A DNA stretch of 64,000 nt. Origin: Prunus persica (Eukaryota > Streptophyta > Magnoliopsida > Rosales > Rosaceae). Shown piece by piece: positions 1-12,600 of the stretch. The stretch is taken from assembly GCF_000346465.2 (NCBI RefSeq), contig NC_034015.1:7207980-7271979 (forward strand), given 5' to 3'. How positions within the stretch are numbered: the first letter of the stretch is position 1; every line of letters begins with the position of its first letter. The position numbers were made by a program, and so were the translations under genes. The notes beneath the pieces were generated by a model that had not been told where the DNA came from, did not search any database, and was given only the letters and a program-made list of their open reading frames with translations.

Positions 1-118
1 CCTGAGCTATGACATGGGCAGCAGCTATCTCATATATTTATAAAGATTTGTTACTTCTTGTTTGTCCTGAGTTACATGGGCAGCAGCTACATCTCATATA
101 TTTATCAAGATTTATTGA
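1..118 (+). repeat. Two-copy tandem duplication inside a Fd-GOGAT intron
   Basis: Bases 1-54 and 66-118 are near-identical (CCTGAG, then ACATGGGCAGCAGCTA and TCTCATATATTTAT), a period of about 65 bp. Bases 1-641 contain no reading frame matching the enzyme upstream of exon 642-738, so this stretch is intron. Confidence 0.75.
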
Positions 119-641
119 TCATGCTATTTTATGAATTTCACATGTTTAACTCGTTCATTATTCTGCTATAGCTCAAACTTTTGTTCAATATTTTCATGCT
201 CATAAGAAAACTTCCGCTGTTTTCATAATTTTTACAGATATTTTCATTGAAAATTTCATAAAATCCAGAAGATTATTGATGTTTATGTGAATCTGGATAC
301 TGGATCAATTTTGCATGGACACCTATACTTTCATCCTTGGGTAGTAGACTACCAAAATTGAGGTGTGAAAATAGGTCTTTTCTTTGTTTCCCTAAAAGGT
401 TTGAAAGAACTAGTTTGTGATGAAATTTTATCTTGTGTAAAGTAGTATACTTGTGTGACAAATATATGGCTCTGGATCAATGATGTTAACACATCATATT
501 GCTTTGCGATATTTGTACAGTAGTATAGTTTTGTGACCTGAAAATTGTTCTTTGCTGAGTCACGTTTGCATTTTGAATAGTATCCTTTTTTAATGTGCAA
601 TTATTCTTTCTGATTGTTGCTTTCTAACTTATATGGTACAG

Positions 642-3600
642 TGATGGAAAAACAGTTGGGGCCTGTCTTGATCGCAATGGACTTCGCCCGGCTAGGTATT
701 GGCGGACATCTGATAATGTTGTATATGTTGCCTCTGAGGTGTGCTCTGTTTCCTTTATTACTTCAAAATTCTTAATGTTTGGGAAAGCTTGAGTGCTTGG
801 ATGGATGGAGGACAACTTTGGTTCGTGCCACTGGCTCTCTGCTGATGATTGAGATAATTAATAAAGCTCTGTTTTTTGTGGGATAATAAACATAACTATT
901 CAGTGAAAATAAAACAGTTCAAAGATAGGGTATATTCATTTTGTCTAGTTACTAATGATAGTCTAAGAGTCAGTCATTAATAGTAGTCAATCAGTGAGGG
1001 TTCAGAATCTGCAAGAAGTATTAGTGATAGAATCTGCAAGAAGTATTGGTGATGTCTAGAAGTACTAAATGGTTAACTGGGAAAGAGAAAATGTTATTAA
1101 TTCTGTTTGGAATACTACTTCTTAAGGAGTAGATGGATCTTATAACGTATGAAATATGAGAGTCCAGCACCTGGCCTGTTGTATTTACTTTTGTAGTAAT
1201 TTTGCAATACTTTTCAGTGTGCTTACCCTCAATCGGTGTCCTATGTGCTTCAGTGTCTTTGTGAGTGCTGGCAATTCTTTTGGTGGTTTGGTCTGAAAGA
1301 AACAGTTTCATCTTTTAGAGTAAAGATAGAGAGGCGGTGGATTTCTTTTGTGACAAGATAGATTCTGGGTCTTGCTTGGGGTGTCAGTCACTTCCTAATT
1401 CAAAGACTGTCCTTTCTGCAGTGAACATGGATTGGGATGCCACTATCTCTTAGGATGTTTTGTGTGTGTGTGTGTGTGTGTGTGTTTTGTTTTTGTTTTA
1501 TATTTTATATTTTATATTTTTTAATTTTGCTTGTTTGCTTGGCCAGACTGTCCTTTCTATGTAATCACTATTATGAAAATTATACAGTGATGAGTTATTA
1601 ACGTCTTATCTTCATAATGTGTTTGATGTGATTAAACATTTGAAGCTGTTGACTCTGGTTTACGATCAATGTAGTAAAAGATATTTGGTGTGCTTATCTT
1701 GTTCAGGTTGGTGTTCTACCTGTGGATGATTCAAAAATTACAATGAAAGGCCGTCTAGGTCCTGGAATGATGATAGCTGCTGATTTAATAAGTGGTCAGG
1801 TTTGTGGAGCACTTAGTTTTTTTCTTTTTCTTTTCTGTTGCTTTGTCTCTGTATAAGATTACTGCTTTGGATTTGTTTGTGATGAACATTTAGTCCCAAC
1901 AATGGTAGTAACTCTGGATTTATTGACAGGCCAAGTTTGTACAACATTCTTTTGGTTTTCCTTGGTGCTATATATAGATGGATGGTTTTGAAGTAACTAT
2001 GATGATTATTGTTTTATATATATTTTAATGTTCTTTGTTCCTGTTTGTGTACTTCCTTTGTTTATTCGTTAATAAAATTGTTTATCTTCAACCAAAAAAA
2101 AAAAAAAAAGATTATTGTTTTTTTTCTGAGTAGTTTTCCCTTTATTACCTAGAAGTTTACTGAGTTTTAGCACTTAGTACCTAAAGTTTTTTCCTTTGCA
2201 CTCTCGTACCCAAACTTATGTTTCACAACAGATTCACCCTCCGTCAGTTTTTGTGTTGAGGTTTGTTAACTGATGATGGTGCAGTAAGAAAAATGAAATT
2301 ATTACTGGCCTGCGTACGTAATGTTTCTTTATGGTCATGGTTTAACCTGAGCATTTCATATTGTTTGATCATGAGAGTACATAGGTTGATGTATGTGTTT
2401 CTTGTTCTTTTTTCTTTTCAAATCAGGCATATTTTCATCAAAATTTAACCTTTCTTTTTATTTTTCAGCTGTGCTACCCATTATCTAGGTTTCCTTGCCT
2501 TAAAGCTTATTTTAAATCTTAAGCATTTCAAATTGCAGGTTTATGAGAACACAGAAGTTAAAAAGCGAGTGGCCTTGTCACATCCATATGGAAAGTGGGT
2601 CCAGGAAAACATGCGATCCTTGAAAGCTGTGAACTTCCTTTCAGGCACTGTTGCAGAAAATGATGCAATCCTAAGGCGGCAACAGTGAGTTATCTATTTC
2701 ACTGGCTATTCGTAAATGCAAAGATATGGTAGCAATCTCATATAAGTTCTTATCAGTATCATAGTCATGATTTTCTGCTGCACCCACATGATTGATGTTC
2801 CTACTTAATTTCTGTGATATGCATACTATTTTGCTGATATATAGCAAAAGTAATATTCAGTTTTTGATTGTTGTGGTATAAGATATCATGTGCTGTGGTT
2901 TTAGCATACCAATGTGCTCTCATAAAAAATACTGTTAGATATTATCTCTTCCACGGTGTACATTTTTTATTGTTCCACAAGTAGAAAATCTCCCTGGGTG
3001 TGGGGTTTCTCTTCCTGTAATTGTCAAAGCCAAATAAATGTAGCAGTAAACATACTTACTCTTTTGGTTTCTTTCTTCTTCCCAAGGAAAAGTTGCTTTT
3101 CTGATCACACCTTTTGTTGAGGTTTGGAACTGTTTTGTTTTCTCTTTGGCATCTTATTGCATTGTAAGCTGCAGAGCAAGTATTTAGCCAGAGGTATTTC
3201 CATTTAAAAAGTAATACCAAAGGGTATATAAAATGTAATTGAATATTTGTGCAAAAACCTCAAAGCAAATGTATGGCTTTGATTTCTATGAACTGTAGAG
3301 AATAGAAACTAAGTGGATGGTACTGAATTAATGACAATGAAATGGATAAGTTGATTTCTATCTAAAGTATCGTATTGGTGTCTCAGGCTGACTGCATTAC
3401 TTGATTTAGTCCATCTATTTTATTGACGTTTCCAGTCTTTTTGTGATGGCCACGGTTTTACTTTGAGTATGGTTATTACATAAGTACTTTCTTGAATGTG
3501 GCTTATTTATTGTAAACTTCTATCGGAGCAGGGCATTTGGCTACTCCAGTGAGGATGTCCAAATGGTTATTGAGACTATGGCTTCACAAGGGAAGGAGCC

Positions 3601-6600
3601 AACATTTTGCATGGGAGATGATATCCCATTGGCAATATTATCTCAGAGGCCACATATGCTTTATGACTATTTCAAGCAACGGTTTGCACAGGTCCGTTAC
3701 TTACAGTTTTTATTGAACTTGTGAGTGGATGCCTAGATTACCTATACTATAACAATTTCCATTGAAATATGAGGAGCCCTTATTATTTTATATGCCAAAA
3801 TTAGATGATTGATCTACCAAACATTTGAGTTTCTCTTTGATTATATTCTTTTAAATACAGTATTAAGAGAGTAGAACAGGATCAGTTATCCACTGCTGTA
3901 TGGGTTGTATATGCATAATTGTTAAAATGACTCGTGGTCTCTTTACATCAGTATGGATGCACTTATCAGCACCAAAGAATAATTGCCGTTTTGTCGGCTC
4001 CAATACCCAAATAATTTTTCGCCAGCAAGCAATAGCAATTCCATGGCCAAATCCCCACCAGTTCAAACAAATGCAACATAACCCAGATTGTGTTATGAAG
4101 GTCCAATTCAAAAGATAATATATGTTCTTTTCCGTCAATGCAAGAGGAAATATGATTAGCAATTTCCCATGCCCCTTTGCACAAAACACACTGTTGTGGA
4201 GATAAACAAGTATAGGGTCTTCTCTTTTGGATCATGTCAGAAGTATTTGTTTTCGCATGAACAGCCAACGAACTAAATTTGTTGTCTTGAGGGTATTTTG
4301 TCCGAAATCATGTGGACGGAAACAACATGAAACAGTACAATGATTGAGAATCATTAATATTGTTGCACTTTACCTATAATTGATCTTCTTGTTCCTCATG
4401 CAGATAGATTACAACATGACACAGGGCCTAGTCTCATTTCAACTAGGGTGAAGCTCTTATTTTTAGTCGTATTTCCATAAGGGTAGAAGTTCTCATGTTT
4501 TAATTTTTTATTTTTTGAAATGTCTCTTAAAAATAAGGTTCTACCCTAGTGGAACTGAAACTGAGCCTTTTGTCATGTTGTCATATATCTGCATAAGGAA
4601 CTTCATTAGTTCACACTGGAAATGTCCTAAAAGATGTTAAGGAATCAAGTCTCAACCACATCATACAATTATTCTTAATGTTATGGTCTGTATGTTCTTT
4701 CTGTAAATCTATTGATGTTAACGTAAAATGTGGCTTTTGTTAAATTCTGGCCAGCTATATGGGCTTCTTTCACTTCAGATTTCAAAGACTATTCTTACTC
4801 CACTATTTTGAGGGATATGGCTGCTGCTGTGATGTGAAGTGTTTTTTTTGCAACTTGTTCTCTTTGGATCTTTCTGGTGTAGCAGTCTCTGTGTAGTTTG
4901 GCTGGTGTCTTTGTTTTTTTTTCAGTCTGTTTTTCTGTTGTTGCTCGTTTGTCTTGTGGATGCCTTATCCACTTGTGCGTTCCTCTTTATTTTCTTTCAA
5001 TAAATTTCATTTCTATTAAAAATAAATGTAAAATTTGGCTTTTTATTTTATAGTTTATTTATTTTTGTAAGTAAAATTTTTATTATGTTAATATCATATT
5101 TGTTTTGCCCATTGGTTATTCATTTTCTTCTTTGCAGGTTACAAATCCAGCCATTGATCCTCTTAGAGAAGGTTTGGTTATGTCTCTTGAAGTCAACATT
5201 GGAAAAAGACAAAATATTTTGGAGGTTGGACCTGAAAATGCATCGCAGGTTTGTTAGCGTGTACCACTCTGTCTCAGATATATGTGATGGCAACTATAAT
5301 GTCGTTGAAATGAAGATTATGTATTAGTTTTTTCTCTTTTAATATAGATCTTACGAATTAAAATTTGTATAATTTTCTGGACCAGGTTATCTTGTCCAGT
5401 CCTGTGCTGAATGAAGGGGAACTTGACTTGCTGCTAAAGGATGCTCAGTTGAAACCCCAAGTTTTACCTACATTTTTTGATATCCATAAAGGGGTTGATG
5501 GTTCCTTGGAAAAGACACTATATAGGCTTTGTGAAGCTGCTGATGAAGCTGTTCAAAATGGATGCCAATTGCTTGTGCTCTCTGATCGGTCTGATGAGCT
5601 GGTAAGGATTCAATTGATCTTCTCTCTATTCATGCAAAACTAGTTTTTCTTTGTTCAACCATTTTTGAACTTGATGTAAGATCGGCCTGTACAATGAGAA
5701 TAAGTTGAGTCAATTTCTTACTGTTATTCTTTTATTTTCTACGTAGCACTTTGCTCGGTTCTTTTTTAGCTTGTAGGGTTTAACACCTTGCTGTAATTTG
5801 GAAGTCTTGCTTTGAATGTCAAAACCAATGGTATGAATTGCTCTATTGTCTAAAACGTGGTAATCAATGCTAAAGATTTTACGACTCATTCTTTGCTACT
5901 TTATTTCCATTTGTTTTATCAGATTAGCCTTGTTCTCGTAGATGATAGAAGTTTTAACAATTCAGTGATGCCTTTTCCCATTTTTCTCCTCTGTACTTCA
6001 GGAAGCAACTCGCCCTGCAATTCCAATCCTTCTCGCTGTTGGTGCTGTTCATCAGCATCTTATTCAAAATGGCTTGCGAATGTCAGCTTCTATCATAGTG
6101 GATACTGCTCAGTGCTTTAGCACGCATCAGTTTGCCTGCTTGATTGGATATGGTGCAAGGTCAATTCTCCATCACACAAGTTATTTTTCAAAGAATCCTT
6201 GGGTGTTTTTCTACTTTTCTTTGTTGCTGCTTTATGTCAAGAAGCATATAATAGTAATTGCCATTAAAGTTGTGTACTTTTATTATGTGTGTAGTGTAGA
6301 AACATTTTCTTCATCTTAGGTTCACCACCTGGTACTTTACCATATTATTCAATCTATATTACATCTTGACTATAAGAAAAGCTTGTACCAGAAAACCAAA
6401 ACAGATTATAATGCATCATTTACAAATGCTGGGAGTTTTCCGATTACCTGTATGATTGACTTCCATATTTGAAACAACATATTAAAATGTTATACTATGC
6501 ATTTTAAGGGTCCCCATATTCATTTGTTATGTTCATTGCATGAATTTCACAAAATGTACCTACTTCCTAACAATGTTTTATTTGTTTCAGAATGCATAAC

Positions 6601-9600
6601 ATTATATTTTTAATTGGTCTTTGCAGTGCTGTGTGCCCATACTTGGCATTGGAGACGTGTCGGCAATGGCGTCTGAGTACTAAAACAGTAAATTTAATGC
6701 GGAATGGGAAGATGCCCACTGTAACGATTGAACAAGCTCAAAAGAATTTCTGCAAGGTCAGTACAATAGTACAACTGTATAAGAAGTAAAATTTATGTTT
6801 ACATTTTTAATTCAAGTGAAGGCATTCTTTGTATAGTTTGATTTATTTACTTTTGGTAATTTGATTCCTGTTTTTAATGGATTATTATGTATGCAATAAC
6901 TTTTGCAACCCATATGTTGGGAAAATTGGTTAAATCTTGAAAGTAGCTTCTTTTCTTTTATATGTTTTTCCTTGGAGTGGTGGTGTAATACTTGCTAAGC
7001 ATTATCCAACAACTGAGCAAGAGCAAATAAGTAGTTTTGTATTATGGATCTCCTGGTTGAAAATGTAATTAATAAAATGAGCCATGATTCTTTTTTGTTC
7101 TCGGAACTTGTGTTTGTCAATACTATTTAATAATGATAGACATGGTTTACCACTCGTCCACTGCACACATTGAATACATAATACTGGGAAACTGATTGTT
7201 TCTAACTATTTCAGGCTGTTAAGGCTGGTCTTCTTAAAATTCTTTCCAAAATGGGCATCTCGTTGCTTTCAAGGTACAAATCCTGATTCATTTTCTTTTA
7301 ATTTTAAATTTATATTTGTTTGTATCTTTCTTTCTAAGCTATGAATTCTGATTTAATATTCATGCTCTGTTAACTCATTTTTATCTTTAGTAAATTTGTT
7401 TTGTCCCTCACTTTATCCGGTTAATTGACATATCCTTTTTACCTCTTTCCCTGGACATAGTTATTGCGGTGCACAGATATTTGAGATTTATGGATTAGGG
7501 AAGGAGGTTGTTGATCTTGCATTTTGTGGGAGTATATCAAGTGTTGGTGGATTAACTTTTGATGAGGTAAGAATCATGTAAAACTTGAAAATTATGGTTG
7601 CAGATTGAACAGCGGTACCATCATCATGCATATACATATTATGTATATCTTAACATATATATGTAGTGTATATATTTTCAACGATCCAAACCATCATCAT
7701 GCATATAAAAATAGATGGTTCAGTTAAATGTAGTTTAATAAATTATGTTATATATATTTAATTCAAATCGCACGTTTTGACTCGTCTCCATGTTTATAGT
7801 TTAGGTCTGGTAATTGAGAATATGATGCAAGAAAAACAGAAAGAGCAACGGTGTTGTGAAAATGTATAATTTTAAACACTGCTACTGTCGGTATGCACAG
7901 AGGTTGCATTTACTAATAATATTGTGCAGCCAATCTTAGGTTGTTAGGAGACTCATAACTATATTGTGTTTAAAATATCACGCTCTCCTGACTCACATAT
8001 CCAGTGAATTTATTTTTTGGTTATTTTAATTGTTTTTCTTTCACAGCTTGCAAGGGAGACTTTGTCTTTCTGGGTGAAGGCTTTCTCTGAGGATACGGCT
8101 AAAAGACTTGAAAATTTTGGATTTATACAATTCAGACCAGGAGGTAACTGTTATTATCAAACATTTATCTTCAGGGACTGGTGACCTTACCTCACTGCAG
8201 TGTCCAGACTTCTATATAAATCAACTGTAAAATTTGGGTAACAAGAATACCAGCCGGAAGCAAATCTATATGCTGGCATTAGTTGTGTAAAATGAAAACT
8301 ATTTCGAACTCAGCCAAAGTATATGTTTGATCAAATTATTTCGTACCTGATGTCATTGCTTGATCAAATTATTTTCTTCCTCAAAAGTTCTTAATAAACC
8401 CTTGTTTGTTTCTTTGTTATAAGGTGAGTATCATGGAAACAACCCAGAGATGTCAAAACTGCTCCACAAAGCTATTCGCCAAAAAAATGAAAATGCTTTT
8501 TCAGTTTATCAGCAGCATTTAGCTAACCGGCCTGTGAATGTGAGTGCTCAAGTCATTTATTTCTTTCTCCTGTTTATTTTCCAATTATTCATGATAGATT
8601 TTATAAGAAAATTTCAGAATTGGATTATCTTTGATTTTGACCTTTACCTTGTTAATTCAACCTTAGGTGCTTCGCGATCTCGTTGAGTTCAAAAGTGATC
8701 GTGCTCCAATTCCTGTGGGAAAGGTTGAACCTGCTGTATCCATTGTTCAACGGTTCTGCACTGGTGGGATGTCACTTGGAGCTATTTCAAGAGAAACTCA
8801 CGAGGCTATAGCCATTGCAATGAATAGAATAGGTGGAAAGTCAAATTCTGGAGAAGGTGGCGAGGTAAAGCTTTTACCTCCAACTTTTTTATGTGCATAT
8901 ACAGTTATCTTTTAATGCATTATTTCATCAGTTCAGTGTTTCAATGATGATTATATTCATAAAATTTAGATTGTGTAACCATTCTTCAGGATCCTATTCG
9001 TTGGAAACCACTTACAGATGTCGTTGATGGGTACTCTCCGACCCTTCCACATCTCAAAGGTCTTCAAAATGGAGATACTGCTACAAGTGCCATCAAGCAG
9101 GTAACAACGTTGAACATTTTCTTTAATTTAACATGGACTCCCCAATGCATATTTATAAGGAATCCGTTGTGGCACTAGCTGCAAACAGCTTTTACTACCT
9201 TGTTTCAGTAGTAATAGTATATACGAAAATATTTGAGAAGTGAAGTTGAAAGTAGCCTTCTTTCAATCTTTAAGTATTAGGGTGTCCTTTGTCTATATAA
9301 TGATAACTAAAATCGATTTGATTATGCATTTCCTATAAGCAATATATCACAAAAATCTTTGATATATCTTCAGGTGGCTTCAGGACGTTTTGGTGTCACT
9401 CCAACCTTCTTGGTCAATGCCGATCAGCTGGAAATCAAAATTGCACAAGGTGCGAAGCCTGGGGAAGGTGGCCAATTGCCTGGTAAAAAAGTTAGTGCAT
9501 ATATTGCAAGGTTGAGAAATTCTAAACCTGGGGTTCCACTCATATCTCCACCTCCACACCATGACATTTATTCCATAGAGGATCTTGCACAATTGATCTA

Positions 9601-12600
9601 TGATCTTCACCAGGTGATTATTTGATGCAAATTTGTTATGCTTAATTTCTTACTGAAATATCACAAGATTGCTGATAAAAGATACCAATGTCCACTGAAT
9701 GAATAGGTGAACCCAAAAGCTAAGGTGTCAGTAAAGCTTGTGGCAGAAGCTGGAATTGGCACTGTTGCTTCTGGTGTTGCAAAGGGTAACGCTGATGTCA
9801 TACAGGTACTCATCCTCAACCTTGAATGGGCACTGGATGATTATGTTAATCATTTTTGTCATATTTTTAAAATATACATCTCTTATGTACTGGGTAGGAT
9901 GCTCATTTTGATGGTCTAGCTTCTGTGTCTCTTTATGTTGCTGTCAACATCATGAATTTAAGTTTCTTTGGGTAACAATGAAGAGAATACTTTTAGCCAT
10001 CATTTATCATTTTCTTTCCTAAATGTTATCCACTTTGCTTCTTGGAATGAAAGGAAAAAAAAAGGAAAATCCTACATCTGCATTTTCTGCTGTCTAGTAA
10101 GTTGAAAGCAGTTTATTAAGTTGTAATGTAATACCCATATATGTTACAAAAAAGAAACAACGAGTCCTCTGCTACACAGATATCCCAAAAAACGACCTGC
10201 TCCCTGTATTTTTATCAAATTATAAAAAAAGTACCTTTCATGAGATGTCTTTTCTTTATTTTTATTGGCTAAGTTATAGCAAACATTGCTTTAGGGCATT
10301 AATAAATACTTTCTTTTCTGTTCTGCCTGCAAGTTGTATTTTATATTTATGATTTTTATCACCAAATGCATCCGGGTTCACGTTTAAAACTTTATTAATA
10401 TTATTTTATTATAACTTATCTTTCATACTAGTTTACTTGTTTTCGAAGTGCTTGCATAGTTGCAGTATCAGTGTGATAGGAAAGCAACTGTCAGAAGTTG
10501 TGACTAATATCTCTATTATTTGTTTCTCATTTTCTGAGACAAAAACCTCTTTTTATAATATGCAGATATCAGGCCATGATGGTGGAACTGGAGCCAGTCC
10601 TATAAGTTCCATCAAGCATGCTGGTGGTCCCTGGGAACTAGGACTCACAGAAACACACCAGGTGATTCAATGAAACTTAAGAACTAGATAGGGTGACTTC
10701 TTCTTTTGATTTGATGTCTTTGAATATGCTTTAAGGGTTATTTGGTATTTGAAATTTTTTGACAGACACTCCTTTCAAATGGACTTAGAGAACGAGTCAT
10801 TTTAAGAGTTGACGGCGGCTTTAAAAGTGGAGTTGATGTCCTAATGGCTGCAGCAATGGGGGCCGATGAATATGGATTTGGTTCTGTGGCAATGATTGCT
10901 ACGGGATGTGTTATGGCACGCATTTGCCATACAAATAATTGTCCAGTTGGCGTAGCCAGTCAGGTATCAGAGACTGATTTTCTTATATTTTATTATGAGT
11001 AATGATACACTTAAGAATCTTATGGACTTGGGCTACTCCATGACATGGAACGACATGTGGCTTGCCATTTGGTTTCCTGCTACACGTGATATAAGCATGG
11101 GGTGGGTGTGAGCGATAAACATGTCAAGCAACATCAATAGCCACGTTCTGAAAAATTAATTTAAAGAATTGTCAGGGGAGTATGTTTAGCATTTTCCATT
11201 TTTTTATTGTTTCATCTTTTTTCTTTCTAATGGAAACTGGGGTTGCATTATTTCGTTCCCTTTTTTAAATTTATCTTTAGAGAGAAGAACTGCGTGCTCG
11301 ATTTCCTGGAGTTCCTGGTGATCTTGTCAACTTTTTCTTATATGTTGCTGAGGAGGTAACCTTCCGTCTGTTTTGTTTTTTTGTTTTTAATTTTCATATA
11401 TGAACAGGATTCGTGCTTAAATTTCTCGTCTGCCGTTTTGTTTTTTGTTTATTTGTGTACAATTGTACTTTTGACAAATCCATACGGGTCATTCTGTCAA
11501 GGTTGATCTTCCTATATGATATTGTTTCTTTCTTGATTATTGTTTTCCCCAGGTAAGAGGTATGTTGGCACAGTTGGGATATGAGAAGTTAGACGATATA
11601 ATTGGGAGGACAGATTTACTTAGGCCGCGAGATATATCTCTAGTGAAAACACAACATCTTGATCTCAGTTATCTTCTCTCAGTACGTATTTGAATAATAC
11701 ATTTTGTTTCTTGCCCCTGCATTTAATATTCTTGACATGATTTTTTCTTATAACTTCCTTTGATTCCAGAACGTTGGATTACCAAAATGGAGCAGTACCA
11801 TGATCAGGAATCAAGATGTTCACACTAATGGACCTGTTCTAGATGATATTTTACTGGCAGATCCAGAGGTAACACTTGGACTGATGCTTGCTTGTTTAGC
11901 TAAATAAACGCTGTTTGTACTTTCTGATAACTCTCTAGCTTCAGATTCTCTAAACCAACAGCTTTATGGGCATCCAGATAGGAAGATGGGATTTTACTAT
12001 AGGTTTGATCTGCATGTTTGAAGTACTTAATGTTCCATTGTACTAGTAAGTGAAGGAAAAGAGATTTATTGTCTATTGTGACATAGCTAATGATCACAGG
12101 GAATCTAATTGTGTCGCATGTATTTCTATTTTTTTTTCTTCGTTACGGTGTTATATATATAAGCTTTAAAATGTTGACACTCGTGTAATTATTTCCTGTT
12201 TGTTGGTTTACATTTTACTTACATAACCCATATCTTTGAAATGCCAATTTTCAGAAATTGAAAAACCCTCAATTTATTAAATAACCTATATGATACATAA
12301 AAAGCTTAATATATTTTGCAAATGTTCAAAGCTTTTGTAGGTGTAAAAAGCTGTTGCTTCACATGTGTTCTTTAAAATAGCTGCACCCGAAGCTGCTTTT
12401 TATAGTTTGCCAGTTTTTTTGGTGGAAAATGGTACACCATGACATCATTTGGATGCTTCACCAGCATATACAATTTTCAGCAGCTGCAATACTGATATTC
12501 TACTGAAATATTTGGTATCAGACATTTCAGGGAAACTGAGCCAAAAAACCTTAAAACCTTCAGTTACCATAAAAGTTTTTCTTCCTGAAATTTCGGTGGC

